From Ferdinandcohnia humi_A (lineage in GTDB: Bacteria > Bacillota > Bacilli > Bacillales > Bacillaceae_L), in assembly GCA_047608075.1 (NCBI GenBank), contig JBLKRX010000007.1, positions 62,001-126,000 on the forward strand: 64,000 bases of DNA. Reading direction: 5' to 3'. Positions 52,309 to 61,639 of this stretch are shown piece after piece. The translations under genes and the position numbers were made by a program. The stretch's first letter is position 1, and every line of letters starts with the position of its first letter. Under the pieces are notes generated by a model. That model did no database searches, was not told where the DNA came from, and worked only from the letters and a program-made list of their open reading frames with translations.

Positions 52309-52746
52309 TTAGTTCCCCCCGATAATTTCTTTTATTTGTTGATAAGTTGTAGCTTCTTCTAATTTTTTCACATTTGCTTGGTCATTTAAAAGCATGATCA
52401 GCTTTTGTAATATTTGAAGATGCTCATCACTTGATGATGCACCTAGAGCAAATACAAATTTAACTGGATCATTCATTTCACTTCCAAATGCGATTGGATC
52501 CTTTAGCCTGATAAATGATACAGATGCTTCGTTAACCCCATCTTCTGGTCTTGCATGCGGCAACGCAATGCTAGGTGCAAGAACAAAGTATGGTCCATTT
52601 TTCTTATAAGATTGAATCATAGCCTCAACATACGACTCATCTACAGCGTTTTCATTTACAAGTAGATTACCTGCAAGCTTGATGGTGTCCTCTGGTGAGG
52701 ACGCTTTTACATCAAGCGCAACGAGGCTTTCCTCTAAAAATTTCAT
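52309..52746 (-). CDS. PTS IIA component (mannitol/fructose type)
   Basis: A 145-residue phosphocarrier. The active His is in SIALPHARPEDGV near residue 65. It is a PTS_EIIA_2 domain protein that takes phosphate from HPr. It is homologous to the C-terminal domain of the adjacent regulator, so the two may compete for phosphate or interact. First structural gene of the operon. Confidence 0.88.
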   Translation of the reverse strand: MKFLEESLVALDVKASSPEDTIKLAGNLLVNENAVDESYVEAMIQSYKKNGPYFVLAPSIALPHARPEDGVNEASVSFIRLKDPIAFGSEMNDPVKFVFALGASSSDEHLQILQKLIMLLNDQANVKKLEEATTYQQIKEIIGGN

Positions 52747-52772
52747 GAAATAATTCTCCTTTATCTTTTTGA

Positions 52773-54902
52773 TTACGTTGAGTATGCTTCGATTGTTTGT
52801 AAAATGGTTTCAATAGATTGTGCGTGAACCAATTTATTAACATTCGTTGGCTCTGAAAACATCGTTGTTAGTTGAGACAACGCTTTTAGATGCGTTTCCC
52901 CATCAATAGCAGCTAACACAATAAGAAGATTTACTTCATGTCTCTTGGATTGTGAAAATTTTACTCCTTCTTCTAAGCAAAGTAAGCTCATTCCCAATTT
53001 TTTTACACCATTTTCAGGTTTTGCGTGTGGAATTGCTACTTTCGGAGCTACAACAATGTAAGGTCCTAATTGTAAAATTGTGTTAATCATGGATTGAACA
53101 TATTCTTCGGTAATATTCCCCTTCTCAAGTAAAGGCATTGCACCTACTCTAATCGCTTCTTTCCAGTCCTTTACATCTTTTTTAATCTGAATATATTCCT
53201 TTGTAAGTAGTTGATGTAAAGATGGTTTTGTTGAAACTACAACTTTAGAATTTGGTTTTGAAAAATATTTTCGTACTTCCTTTTCTAAACCTTCTTTATC
53301 TGTAATAGTTGCATGTTTTTTTATAATTTCTAATAAACCCTCTACAGAGATTGATTTATCTTTTACATCTGTTCCAACCAAAGCGTTTACATTTAGTAAG
53401 AGACTTTCCTTCTCTGCTTCTGTGAGAATTGGACTTACAACAAAAACAGGTACATCTTTTCTAGAAACTGGTGTAGTAGAAACAACAAAGTCAACTTGAT
53501 ACTCATTGGTTTCAAACTCCCGTAGGGATACACTTCCTACAATATCAACCGTAGAAAAAAGTCCCTCTAGCTGATGCTCTAGTAGTTTCGAAGTGCCAAC
53601 TCCACTAGCGCAAACAATAAGCGCTTGTTTCCTATTTGCTGGGGTTACACCTGTTCTTCTCATCCAGCCCCCAAAATGCATTGCAAGTAACGCAATCTCA
53701 TTTTCATTGACCTTTTTTCCAATTGCCTGTTCTAAATGATGAATCACTTTTTTTGTCAATAAAAATACATCTGGATACTTTTCTTTCATAAGCTCAGCCA
53801 CTCGATTTTCCACTTCAAGTTCATATTTAATACGGTAATAGGATGGCTTTACATGTAGTAGTAAGTTTTTTTCTAAAAGGTCCCTTTCCTTTAGAAAAAC
53901 ACAAGCATATTTCTGAAAATCTGTAACCATCTTAGAGACGACTTCTACTAAAACATGGGTTTCTGTATTTTCATTCTCTTGGAATACGCCTTGAGATGAC
54001 TGCACCCTAGAACTTAATAAATGCTTCGTAATATAGAGGATTTCATCATGTGGAAAATTCACATGAAAGACGTAGGAAAGTTTTTGAGCAATTTTGCAAG
54101 CAGCCTTATATTCTTTTGTTTCAGTCAAGACCTCTTTTTCTACTTCATCAATCCTTATTTCTTTACCTTGCGTCAGTCTCTTCCCAAAAAATATTAGTCG
54201 AAATGTTAAGCTATAGAAGAAATCGTCGGTATAGTGGATATTCAGATCTTTTTCACTTTCTGCAACAATTGTCTGAACCGCTTTCAATTCTTCCAATTCA
54301 AATAGATTTAGTCTATCTTCAATATTTGAATCTGCAAGGTTCAGCATTGTTGGGATTTTAGACAACAACGTTTGCCAGCCCTCATTTGGAAGTACATTCG
54401 AGAGATAATATACAATTGCTTTCCGTTTATCATCCTCTTCACCTATGACTCGATACCCTGACTTCCGTTCAAACTGAAGTTTTACGTGAAACCTCTCAAT
54501 TTCTTCTTTTAATAGCTTAAGATCTTCGATTGTTGTGTTTCGGCTAACTCTTACTTTTTTAGCTAAATCCTCTAAGAATAGTGGAGAATCTCTTCCAAGT
54601 AAATATAGAGCTAACCACCCTTTTCTTTCTTTTGCAGAGTAATCGTATTGCCACGTTTTAAACAGTTCAATTTTCTCCGGTATACGTTTGGCTGTTTCTT
54701 GATCAAGACCAAATCCCAAGCCTCTCACTTTGTCTACTGGTTGTAATTTATTTTCCTCGAGCCAGCCATTTATCTTTTCGATATCATAGTAAACTGTTCG
54801 CCTAGAAATCTTAAATTTCTCCATGATTTCTTTCACTGACACATATGATTCTGCATTCACCAAATGTGATAGTATGGCAGTACTTCGTTGATCCAAAGAC
54901 AT
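52773..54902 (-). CDS. PRD-containing PTS-controlled transcription regulator (MtlR/LicR-like)
   Basis: A 709-residue activator. It has two N-terminal HTH regions (SYVSVKEIMEKFKISRRTVYYD and a second near 110-135), PRD1 at about 195-305 and PRD2 at about 310-420 with LLLHVKPSYYRI. An EIIB-like domain (LIVCASGVGTSKLL with Cys near 431) and an EIIA domain (KVAIPHAKPENG with His near 626) follow. Phosphorylation by HPr and the cognate PTS should set its activity. ATG at 54902 follows AAAGGAGG at 8 bases. It heads the operon it probably controls. Confidence 0.87.
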   Translation of the reverse strand: MSLDQRSTAILSHLVNAESYVSVKEIMEKFKISRRTVYYDIEKINGWLEENKLQPVDKVRGLGFGLDQETAKRIPEKIELFKTWQYDYSAKERKGWLALYLLGRDSPLFLEDLAKKVRVSRNTTIEDLKLLKEEIERFHVKLQFERKSGYRVIGEEDDKRKAIVYYLSNVLPNEGWQTLLSKIPTMLNLADSNIEDRLNLFELEELKAVQTIVAESEKDLNIHYTDDFFYSLTFRLIFFGKRLTQGKEIRIDEVEKEVLTETKEYKAACKIAQKLSYVFHVNFPHDEILYITKHLLSSRVQSSQGVFQENENTETHVLVEVVSKMVTDFQKYACVFLKERDLLEKNLLLHVKPSYYRIKYELEVENRVAELMKEKYPDVFLLTKKVIHHLEQAIGKKVNENEIALLAMHFGGWMRRTGVTPANRKQALIVCASGVGTSKLLEHQLEGLFSTVDIVGSVSLREFETNEYQVDFVVSTTPVSRKDVPVFVVSPILTEAEKESLLLNVNALVGTDVKDKSISVEGLLEIIKKHATITDKEGLEKEVRKYFSKPNSKVVVSTKPSLHQLLTKEYIQIKKDVKDWKEAIRVGAMPLLEKGNITEEYVQSMINTILQLGPYIVVAPKVAIPHAKPENGVKKLGMSLLCLEEGVKFSQSKRHEVNLLIVLAAIDGETHLKALSQLTTMFSEPTNVNKLVHAQSIETILQTIEAYST

Positions 54903-55399
54903 GCCTGGCACCTCCTTTGCACTATTTACAGTATGTGCAAGAGAGTAGTTTTTATAGGGTGTTCAATCCCTTGTCTATACTATACTCCTGCATTTATGAA
55001 TGTAGAAGACCAAATCATGTGCACATTCTTTGTGCAAAATTGGACTACATACTTTATTACTCGAAATGACATCATTACGGAATCACATATTGTGGATTTC
55101 CTTTATACTGCAAGATATCCTTAAGACATGGACATGTTATGTCAATAGGAGTGCAAAAGTAGTAATGATGAAAACATTCAAATAGGATTGATGAGAGTAG
55201 ATGTTAAAAAAGAATATGAAAATATAAAGCTAACCAATAATGTCTTAAATAGACTATCTGTGATAAAAGAATAGATAATCTGTAAATGGCCATATAATCC
55301 TTGCCACAGAGTTTATCTCCCACACAGTTGATTTATCCCTCAATAATATGTTTTAGTAAAGTATACACATTAAAAAACTATATAAAGGTTGGATCTCAG
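54903..55399. other. divergent intergenic region upstream of the PTS regulator
   Basis: About 500 AT-rich bases without a credible gene. They must contain the promoters of the PRD regulator and of the SRPBCC gene. I could not point to a clear sigma-A promoter or operator. Confidence 0.4.
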
Positions 55400-55837
55400 A
55401 TGGTAGATGTGAAAACAGACACAGTCATAAACGCCCCTCTTGATAAGGTGGCAGAGTATGCGATAAATCCTGATCACGCCCCTGAATGGTATGTCAATAT
55501 TAAGTCAGTAGAGTGGGTAACACCAAAACCATTAGGTATTGGTTCTCAAGTAGCATTTAAAGCACAATTTCTCGGTCGTGAACTTTCGTATGTATATGAG
55601 ATTATTGAACTTGTCCATGGGCAAAAGCTCGTAATGAAAACAGCGAATGGTCCATTTCCAATGGAAACAGCGTATTTTTTCGAAGAGATTGAGGATAATC
55701 GAACAAAGATGACGCTCCAAAACAAAGGGAAACCAACTGGATTTTCAACGTTTGTCACGCCTTTCATGTCAAAAATGATGAAAAAGGCAAATCAAAAGGA
55801 CTTAAAGAAATTGAAAGAGATCATCGAAAATCGTTAG
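55400..55837 (+). CDS. SRPBCC-family protein (polyketide cyclase-like)
   Basis: A 145-residue protein of the START/Bet v1 fold: DVKTDTVINAPLDKVAEYAINPDHAPEWYVNIKSVEW is the family's N-terminal pattern (cited in part), ending in a long C-terminal amphipathic helix. These proteins bind hydrophobic ligands in a cavity; the role here is unknown. ATG at 55400 begins the domain, with AAAGG about 12 bases upstream. It is a single gene with a terminator shared with the convergent SDR gene. Confidence 0.8.
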   Translation: MVDVKTDTVINAPLDKVAEYAINPDHAPEWYVNIKSVEWVTPKPLGIGSQVAFKAQFLGRELSYVYEIIELVHGQKLVMKTANGPFPMETAYFFEEIEDNRTKMTLQNKGKPTGFSTFVTPFMSKMMKKANQKDLKKLKEIIENR

Positions 55838-55865
55838 TATTTTGTAAAACCAAAAAATACTACTA

Positions 55866-55905
55866 TAAAAAACCAGTCTCCTCCTAAAAAGAAACTGGTT
55901 TTTTG
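55866..55905. terminator. bidirectional terminator between the SRPBCC and SDR genes
   Basis: AAAAAACCAGT and ACTGGTTTTTT arms around a 16-base loop give a T-run on both strands between convergent genes. Confidence 0.82.
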
Positions 55906-55921
55906 TGATTCTATTTTACCC

Positions 55922-56641
55922 TTATGGATTTGTAGACCAAAGTCCAGCTGATTTAATAAAGATTCGTGGATGTAGTTTTAGCTGTGCTATCATATATTCT
56001 GCTAGATCTTCTGGTTGCATTACTTTTTCTGGGTTACCATCCGTTAGGTTCTCTTTATATGCTAGTTCTGTCGCCACGGTACTTGGTGTTAGCGCTGTAA
56101 CACGAATATTATGCTTACGAACTTCTAGCGCAAGTGATTCCGTTAGACCCAATAATCCAAATTTAGATGCACTGTATGCACTTGTCACTGGTGCACCCTT
56201 TTGACCTGCAGTTGATGAAATATTAATGATGTCACCACCATTTTTCTCGATTAACTGTGGAAGAACAGCACGTGTTACATAGTAAACTCCCATTAGGTTA
56301 ATGTCGATTATGCGTTTCCATTCTTCTGGGTCTAACTCGAGGAACTTACCAAACTTACCAGTACCAGCGTTGTTAATTAAAATATCGAAAGTACCTAGCT
56401 CATTTGTCAATTTCTCAACTGCACGATTTACTTCTTCTAATGAAGAAACATCAGCCGTTGCATAGACAGCCTTTCCACCTAATCCTTCTATCTCTTGAGC
56501 CACTTTACGTAGATCTTCCTCAGTACGAGCTAAAAGACCTACATGAACACCCTCTTGTGCCAATGCAATCGCAGTTGCACGGCCAATTCCTTTACCAGCT
56601 CCTGTTACAAGAGCAACTTTTCCTTTTAAAGATTGTGCCAT
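55922..56641 (-). CDS. short-chain dehydrogenase/reductase, YoxD/FabG-like
   Basis: A 239-residue NAD(P)-dependent oxidoreductase. The Rossmann TGAGKGIGRATA is at about 13-24, followed by NNAG and the catalytic Ser and YSASK (Tyr and Lys) near 150. It is close to B. subtilis YoxD, annotated as a 3-oxoacyl-ACP reductase homologue of unknown substrate. ATG at 56641 follows AAAGGAG by 8 bases. The reading frame is open further upstream, but that part covers a terminator of the next operon, so it is not coding. Confidence 0.87.
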   Translation of the reverse strand: MAQSLKGKVALVTGAGKGIGRATAIALAQEGVHVGLLARTEEDLRKVAQEIEGLGGKAVYATADVSSLEEVNRAVEKLTNELGTFDILINNAGTGKFGKFLELDPEEWKRIIDINLMGVYYVTRAVLPQLIEKNGGDIINISSTAGQKGAPVTSAYSASKFGLLGLTESLALEVRKHNIRVTALTPSTVATELAYKENLTDGNPEKVMQPEDLAEYMIAQLKLHPRIFIKSAGLWSTNP

Positions 56642-56790
56642 ATGTAAAGCTCCTTTCTTTTTACAAAATCCTAACTGAGTACTAATCATACAAATTGAAA
56701 TTGTAGAAGTCAAAATTCTTGCTCTAATCGAAAGGCTGATAGGTGGAACAAAGACAGCATGAATAAGCCTATGCGCAAAATTAGAGTATG

Positions 56791-56834
56791 CAAAAAGACC
56801 TCCTTTCATTACACATGAGTAAGAGGTCTTTCTT
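56791..56834 (-). terminator. intrinsic terminator of the FCD/NhaC/amidohydrolase operon
   Basis: An AAAGACCTC/GAGGTCTTT stem followed on the minus strand by TTTTTG, 91 bases past the amidohydrolase stop. Confidence 0.78.
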
Positions 56835-56924
56835 AAAAATTATAGTATTTTATACTCTAAAACAGAATTTGTTTAAAATAGTAGTCAGAATCATATTTGG
56901 GAACTTTCATTGGACAAACTTTTT

Positions 56925-58352
56925 TTATAACAGCCCTTCTCTAACCATAGTTAAAATATCACTATCTGCGTTCAGTATATCTTTTTCTGCTCTTTCGGCA
57001 ATTTGGTTTGCAGCTAACTGAGCTTCATATAAGGAGACTTCCTCATCTATGGTGAGTAGCTTTCTATTTTCCATAATGACGTTCCCATCTATTATACTAG
57101 TCTCAACTTCATGCCCTCTTGCGGAGTACACTAAATTAGGAACAATATTTCTTATAGGTTTTGTTAACACAGGGAAGAATGTTGGATCCTGTAAATTAAC
57201 AATAATCATATCCGCTTTTTTACCTTTTTTAAGTGAACCTACCTCATGGTCAATACCCATAACTTTTGCTGCTTCAATCGTTGCCATTCGTAGAGCTCTA
57301 GTTGCGTTAAACACTCTAGGGTCAGCCTTCTTAACTTTATTTAATATAGCAGCAAATTTCATTTCATTAAACATATTATTACAATTATTTCCTGGAGCTT
57401 GATCTGAACCAAGACAAGCTATGCCACCTGATTGAAGGAAATGATAGACTGGAGGGACCAAACCATCAATTATCCCAATACTACCTGAACAGTAAACCAT
57501 TCCAGCTCCACTTTTCGCGACTCTTTCAGTTTCTTCATCAGTTGCTTCAGTTAAGTGAACAGCAATAAGTTTTTCATTCAAAAATCCATGTTCCTCTAAA
57601 AAATCAATCGATCTCTTCCCGTAACGTTTCATCATTTGGTCAATCTCTCGGTCACCTTGGGCGACATGCATATGTAGCTTACTATCGAGTTTATTCCCAT
57701 ATGCTTTTATCTCGTTTAATAGCTCCAAACTCATCATATCAGGGCCATGTGGTCCTAATATTACAGATATTCTACCATTTTCAGTCCCATGATGAATTTC
57801 ATATAAATCTAGGTTGCGCTTTAGCTTGGCATTACCAATTGAAGGATTAAAAGGATATAGTTCCCCTACTGGTAGATCCCCTACATTATCGGGAATTTCA
57901 TTTACTAACTCTGCCACTCGGGCTCTAGCACCTATCTTTTTATAATTTTCTACTAGAAGATCCATTCTTCCGTCATAGTCACAAAAGGTTGTAGTTCCAG
58001 ATTTAATCCCCTCGATAATATTAACCATTGACCCCTTAACACTTTCCTCAGGTTGTAGGTGTTTCATAAATGGCCATAAACCTTTTTGCATCCAGTTCGA
58101 CATGTCCTGAGCTACACCACGAAATATCGTAATACCAGTATGAATATGAGCATCAATAAATCCTGGCATAACTAATTTATTTGTCGCATCTATTACTCTA
58201 TCAGCTTGGTAATCTCTAGTAATATCTTCAACTGTACCTATATCTTCAATTTTATTTCCCTTTAAGGCAACTGCACCGTTTTCAATAAAACCAACGCCTT
58301 TTCCTTCCATTGTTAAAAGATGTCCATTTTTAATAATGATATCTACTTTCAA
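56925..58352 (-). CDS. amidohydrolase (TrzA/AtzA, adenosine-type deaminase family)
   Basis: A 475-residue metal-dependent hydrolase or deaminase. Metal-site motifs are FIDAHIHTG (His-x-His), LHMHVAQGD, AVHLTEATDEE (His then Glu) and LGSDQAPGNN (Asp). The family deaminates or dechlorinates N-heterocycles and includes SAH/MTA and guanine deaminases. It is the last gene of an operon with an NhaC-type carrier and an FCD regulator, so it probably attacks a heterocycle or amine imported by that carrier. The substrate is not predictable. Confidence 0.84.
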   Translation of the reverse strand: MKVDIIIKNGHLLTMEGKGVGFIENGAVALKGNKIEDIGTVEDITRDYQADRVIDATNKLVMPGFIDAHIHTGITIFRGVAQDMSNWMQKGLWPFMKHLQPEESVKGSMVNIIEGIKSGTTTFCDYDGRMDLLVENYKKIGARARVAELVNEIPDNVGDLPVGELYPFNPSIGNAKLKRNLDLYEIHHGTENGRISVILGPHGPDMMSLELLNEIKAYGNKLDSKLHMHVAQGDREIDQMMKRYGKRSIDFLEEHGFLNEKLIAVHLTEATDEETERVAKSGAGMVYCSGSIGIIDGLVPPVYHFLQSGGIACLGSDQAPGNNCNNMFNEMKFAAILNKVKKADPRVFNATRALRMATIEAAKVMGIDHEVGSLKKGKKADMIIVNLQDPTFFPVLTKPIRNIVPNLVYSARGHEVETSIIDGNVIMENRKLLTIDEEVSLYEAQLAANQIAERAEKDILNADSDILTMVREGLL

Positions 58353-58368
58353 TTTTTATACTCCTTTC

Positions 58369-59904
58369 CTATACGTTAATATTTGTTGAGCTAGGCAAAG
58401 ATTTTGTTCTTTTATTCAGGATAAAGAGCGCTGCAAACGTTAGAATTCCAGTTGTTATAATTCCTAACCATCCAATTGTTATTCCTGCAACTAAAAACCC
58501 AAAGAATGTACACACTGCAATTAAAATTGCATAAGGTAACTGCGTCCGCACATGCTCTATATGGTCACACGCAGCACCTGTGGATGCTAATATAGTTGTA
58601 TCCGAAATTGGCGAACAGTGGTCTCCAAATAGACCACCACTAATAACAGCTCCAATTACTAAAGGAAAAGAAATATCTAAAGAAGCTGCCATTGGCACAG
58701 CAATCGGCATCATGATTGCAAATACTCCCCAGGAACTTCCTGTTGCAAATGCAATAAGAGCACCAAGTAAAAAAATTAATGCTGGAACAACAAAGGAAGG
58801 TAAATAATTACCTACTAAAGTAGACATATATGCGCCTAGCTCCATTTCCCCAGCAATTTTACCAATCGACCAAGCCATAACCAAAATCATTGGAACAATC
58901 ATCAAATTAATTATCCCTTGGGTCCATTCATCAAAAGCTGTCTTTACAGAATGGAGTTTAGTAATAATTGATCCAACCCCAGCACTGATAGAGCCTACCA
59001 AGAACCCACAGGATATAGCTAAAACAATATTTGAATTAATAAATGAACCTCTGAAGCCGTTTTCCACAATGTTACCTGTCCAAAAAATTACAGTAAAGAT
59101 GGTTACGAACAATAGAATCATTGGAATTAAGAAGCTCCAAAATCTAAATTCATAACCTTCTGGAAATTGATTAGCCTTTTCTGCTACAAGGGGCTTGTCA
59201 TCGTCACCTATAACTTTTCCCGTCTCGATAGCTCTTATCTCAGCATGATACATTGGTCCAATATCCAGGTTTGTATTAATTACATACAAAACTCCTATCA
59301 TTGCAAATAATCCGTAAAAGTTATAAGGGATCATTTGGATAAATAACGTCCAAGGATTATCTGATAGACTCAAAGCTGTTATTTGAGTAGCAATTAATCC
59401 TGTAATAAACGGCCCATAACTACTAATGGGTGACATAGATGCTAGAGGACTCCCCATTGAGTCTAAAATATATGCAAGCTTTACACGAGATACATTAAGT
59501 TTATCAGTAAGTGGTCTCATTATAGTTCCTAAAATAAGTACAGGCTCCGTATATGAAAATAGGAACGCACTCCCCCACGTCACATTTTGTGCCTTTCTTC
59601 TAGTATTTACCTTTTTTGTTGCCGTTTGTGCAAATGCTTCGGCAGCTCCGGTAACCCTTAAAATATGAATAAATCCACCTGCTAATGATACTAAAACCAA
59701 AAGTCCTGCATTCCAAGGATCTGCAATTGATGGAATCATATAATCAGAAATACTCTTAGCAAAACCTGTTAGCGGATTCCAAGAGTTAATAATACTTGCT
59801 CCTAACCAAACCCCAACAAACAAAGACAAAATGGTTTGCTTTGTAAGTAAAGCGAATACTATTGCAATTAATGGCGGTAGAATGGCCAAAATTCCATACT
59901 CCAT
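58369..59904 (-). CDS. NhaC-family Na+/H+ antiporter-type transporter
   Basis: A 511-residue membrane protein with about 12 segments and the NhaC duplicated motif: SYTEPVLILGTIMRPLTDKL in the first half, and ATGSSWGVFAIMMPIA and FGDHCSPISDTTI in the second half. Members exchange Na+ for H+ or for an organic solute, such as malate/lactate or amino acids. Its place between an FCD regulator and an amidohydrolase suggests it takes up the amidohydrolase's substrate rather than serving pH control. Confidence 0.84.
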   Translation of the reverse strand: MEYGILAILPPLIAIVFALLTKQTILSLFVGVWLGASIINSWNPLTGFAKSISDYMIPSIADPWNAGLLVLVSLAGGFIHILRVTGAAEAFAQTATKKVNTRRKAQNVTWGSAFLFSYTEPVLILGTIMRPLTDKLNVSRVKLAYILDSMGSPLASMSPISSYGPFITGLIATQITALSLSDNPWTLFIQMIPYNFYGLFAMIGVLYVINTNLDIGPMYHAEIRAIETGKVIGDDDKPLVAEKANQFPEGYEFRFWSFLIPMILLFVTIFTVIFWTGNIVENGFRGSFINSNIVLAISCGFLVGSISAGVGSIITKLHSVKTAFDEWTQGIINLMIVPMILVMAWSIGKIAGEMELGAYMSTLVGNYLPSFVVPALIFLLGALIAFATGSSWGVFAIMMPIAVPMAASLDISFPLVIGAVISGGLFGDHCSPISDTTILASTGAACDHIEHVRTQLPYAILIAVCTFFGFLVAGITIGWLGIITTGILTFAALFILNKRTKSLPSSTNINV

Positions 59905-59941
59905 AAATTTCTTCCTCCTTTATTTTTTATATTTGGAATCA

Positions 59942-60706
59942 CTATTGAAATCTCTTCTCACCTCCTATAAATGATTCCTCGATTGTTTTTATTAAATTCT
60001 TCATATGGTTTCCCATATAAAAAACTGCTGCTTCTGGATTTTTGTTTTTGATCGCTTTTAAAATATCCTCATGTTCTTGGACATAATGCCCACCTAGACT
60101 TCGAGTTGCTAGATAGGGAAATTTCTTTTCCATTTCTATCTCCTCGTGTATTAAGAATCTTAAAGTAGAATATAAAAAATAATTATGAGAAGCTTCTGCC
60201 ACCACCTCATGGAAATGACAACCTACTTCAGTAGGGTCTTGTTCCTCTTTTACGTGCTTACAATGGTTGTTAAAAGAACCCTCTATTTTTTTGATATCCT
60301 CTTTTGTGGCGTTAATTGAAGCTAATCTAGCTGTTTCAACTTCTATCACCATCCTTGCGTGTAAGAGGTCAATTAAATCCTTTTGACTTCTAGGTTTGGA
60401 TGCCTCAATAAATTGTTTTTCTACTAAGTAGCGATTTAAATCCACTTCAACCGAATGTAAATACATCTTCCCTTTACTAGATATTTTTCTACCTTGGTTA
60501 GGGATTAACTCTGTATATCCTTTTCCATCAAGATATTTCAAGAGCCTTCCGATTGTTGCAATGCTTATATCAATCCCGTGATTCTCCACTTTTTCCTTTA
60601 AAATCCATGATCCTAGTGGGGCTTCTGAACTTTCAATTATTTTTAAAAGAACATAATATCGATAGTCTGAATTACTTCGAAAAAAAGACTTTGTTAATTT
60701 GTCCAT
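59942..60706 (-). CDS. FCD-domain transcription regulator
   Basis: A 254-residue regulator. The N-terminal winged helix (KIIESSEAPLGSWILKEKVE, then SIATIGRLLKYLDGKGY) is of the NrpR/DUF-like type rather than the standard GntR one. The C-terminal all-helical FCD ligand domain includes LHARMVIEVETARLA, HFHEVVAEASHNYFL and HEDILKAIKNKNP; Asp/His residues there bind a metal in the family. It is the first gene of the operon, just after a long inverted repeat. It probably represses the operon until an organic acid or amine ligand is bound. Confidence 0.8.
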   Translation of the reverse strand: MDKLTKSFFRSNSDYRYYVLLKIIESSEAPLGSWILKEKVENHGIDISIATIGRLLKYLDGKGYTELIPNQGRKISSKGKMYLHSVEVDLNRYLVEKQFIEASKPRSQKDLIDLLHARMVIEVETARLASINATKEDIKKIEGSFNNHCKHVKEEQDPTEVGCHFHEVVAEASHNYFLYSTLRFLIHEEIEMEKKFPYLATRSLGGHYVQEHEDILKAIKNKNPEAAVFYMGNHMKNLIKTIEESFIGGEKRFQ

Positions 60707-60728
60707 CTGTTCTAAACTCCTTTTTATT

Positions 60729-60755
60729 TACCTACTCATCACTAATGAGTAGGTA
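60729..60755. promoter_or_regulatory. operator-like 11-bp-arm palindrome before the FCD regulator
   Basis: TACCTACTCAT and ATGAGTAGGTA, perfect arms around a 5-base centre, 23 bases upstream of the start codon. No T-run follows on either strand, so it is an operator rather than a terminator. Confidence 0.75.
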
Positions 60756-60898
60756 TTAATACAGTATTTCTACTTAAATGATAATATTCCTTCAAAAAAT
60801 TTATAATTTTTATAATTTTTAAACATTTCTACAGAACAACTTAAGATATTTATACACGATACCTTGTTCATCAGTTGAAATTTAAATTAAGGGAAACT

Positions 60899-60932
60899 AA
60901 AAAAGCCCTTCCCAAAATGAGAAGGACTCTAG
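60899..60932 (-). terminator. intrinsic terminator of the VPAGEY-repeat gene
   Basis: AGTCCTTCTC/GGAAGGGCT stem with G-U pairs, then TTTTTTAG on the minus strand, at the stop codon of the gene. Confidence 0.7.
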
Positions 60933-60934
60933 CT

Positions 60935-61639
60935 TTACTTTTCAATTTTCAAATCACGCAGTGTTAAATACTGTCCATCTTTTACAGTGATATACATATC
61001 AGCTGTCACGTTCTCGTTCGTTACGATGCCATCGATTTGGTGTCTACTGTTGGTGCTTACCTCTAAATATCCCATTCCAGATGCACTGTTTAAGATAACT
61101 TTATATTCACCTGCTGGAATGTCTTTTCCTACTTTGTACATGCCGTCTTCATACACACCGTTTTCTGGTACTACAGACGGTGCCTTATCTACTGGATACA
61201 TCTCTGCACCCTGAAGCTTAAAATATTCACCGTCGTTTAATGTTACATATGAATGGGAATCCGAAGGTAGATTGTCGTTAAAAATGATGCTTTCTAATTG
61301 ACCTGTACTATCTTTCGCATTTTCAATATAGGCCATTCCCGAAGAAAACACTACGTATTCTCCTGCAGGCACATCTGTACCCACTTTGTATGTGCCGGAT
61401 TCAATTCTCGCATCATCTTCAGCTGGCTGTTCCTCTTCAGCTGGAGCTTCTTCCTCTTTTGCGTCCTCATTGTTTTTTGTTTCATCTGCTGTTTGTTCGG
61501 TTTGGTCCGCTTCATTTGCTTGATCTGTTGTTTCATCCCCACCGCCAGAGGCAAGTGTAATGACAACGATTACTACGATTAACCAAAACCACCATCTCTT
61601 ATAAAATGGTTTCTTTACTCTTTCTTTATCGTTTGCCAT
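60935..61639 (-). CDS. membrane-anchored protein with two VPAGEY-type repeat domains
   Basis: A 234-residue protein of unknown function. A basic N terminus and one helix (WWFWLIVVIVVITLAS) anchor it with the rest outside. An acidic Glu/Asp/Gln/Thr-rich linker runs to about residue 80. Two similar beta-rich modules of about 75 residues follow: SGTYKVGTDVPAGEYVVFS and DGMYKVGKDIPAGEYKVIL, each ending in a stretch like YVTLNDGEYFKLQGA or YITVKDGQYLTLRDL. The ATG at 61639 follows AAAGGGG; an upstream ATG would put residues before the anchor. It is likely a cell-surface sensor or binding protein. Confidence 0.75.
   Translation of the reverse strand: MANDKERVKKPFYKRWWFWLIVVIVVITLASGGGDETTDQANEADQTEQTADETKNNEDAKEEEAPAEEEQPAEDDARIESGTYKVGTDVPAGEYVVFSSGMAYIENAKDSTGQLESIIFNDNLPSDSHSYVTLNDGEYFKLQGAEMYPVDKAPSVVPENGVYEDGMYKVGKDIPAGEYKVILNSASGMGYLEVSTNSRHQIDGIVTNENVTADMYITVKDGQYLTLRDLKIEK

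Noticed and set aside
50719..52746. A true ascorbate PTS
   Set aside because: The IIA/IIB/IIC proteins are of that family, but the downstream enzymes do not include the ascorbate-degradation set, so ascorbate is not claimed.
56642..56809. An N-terminal extension of the SDR protein by 56 residues
   Set aside because: It would read through the terminator of the upstream operon; the Rossmann fold begins right after the ATG at 56641, which has a good ribosome binding site.
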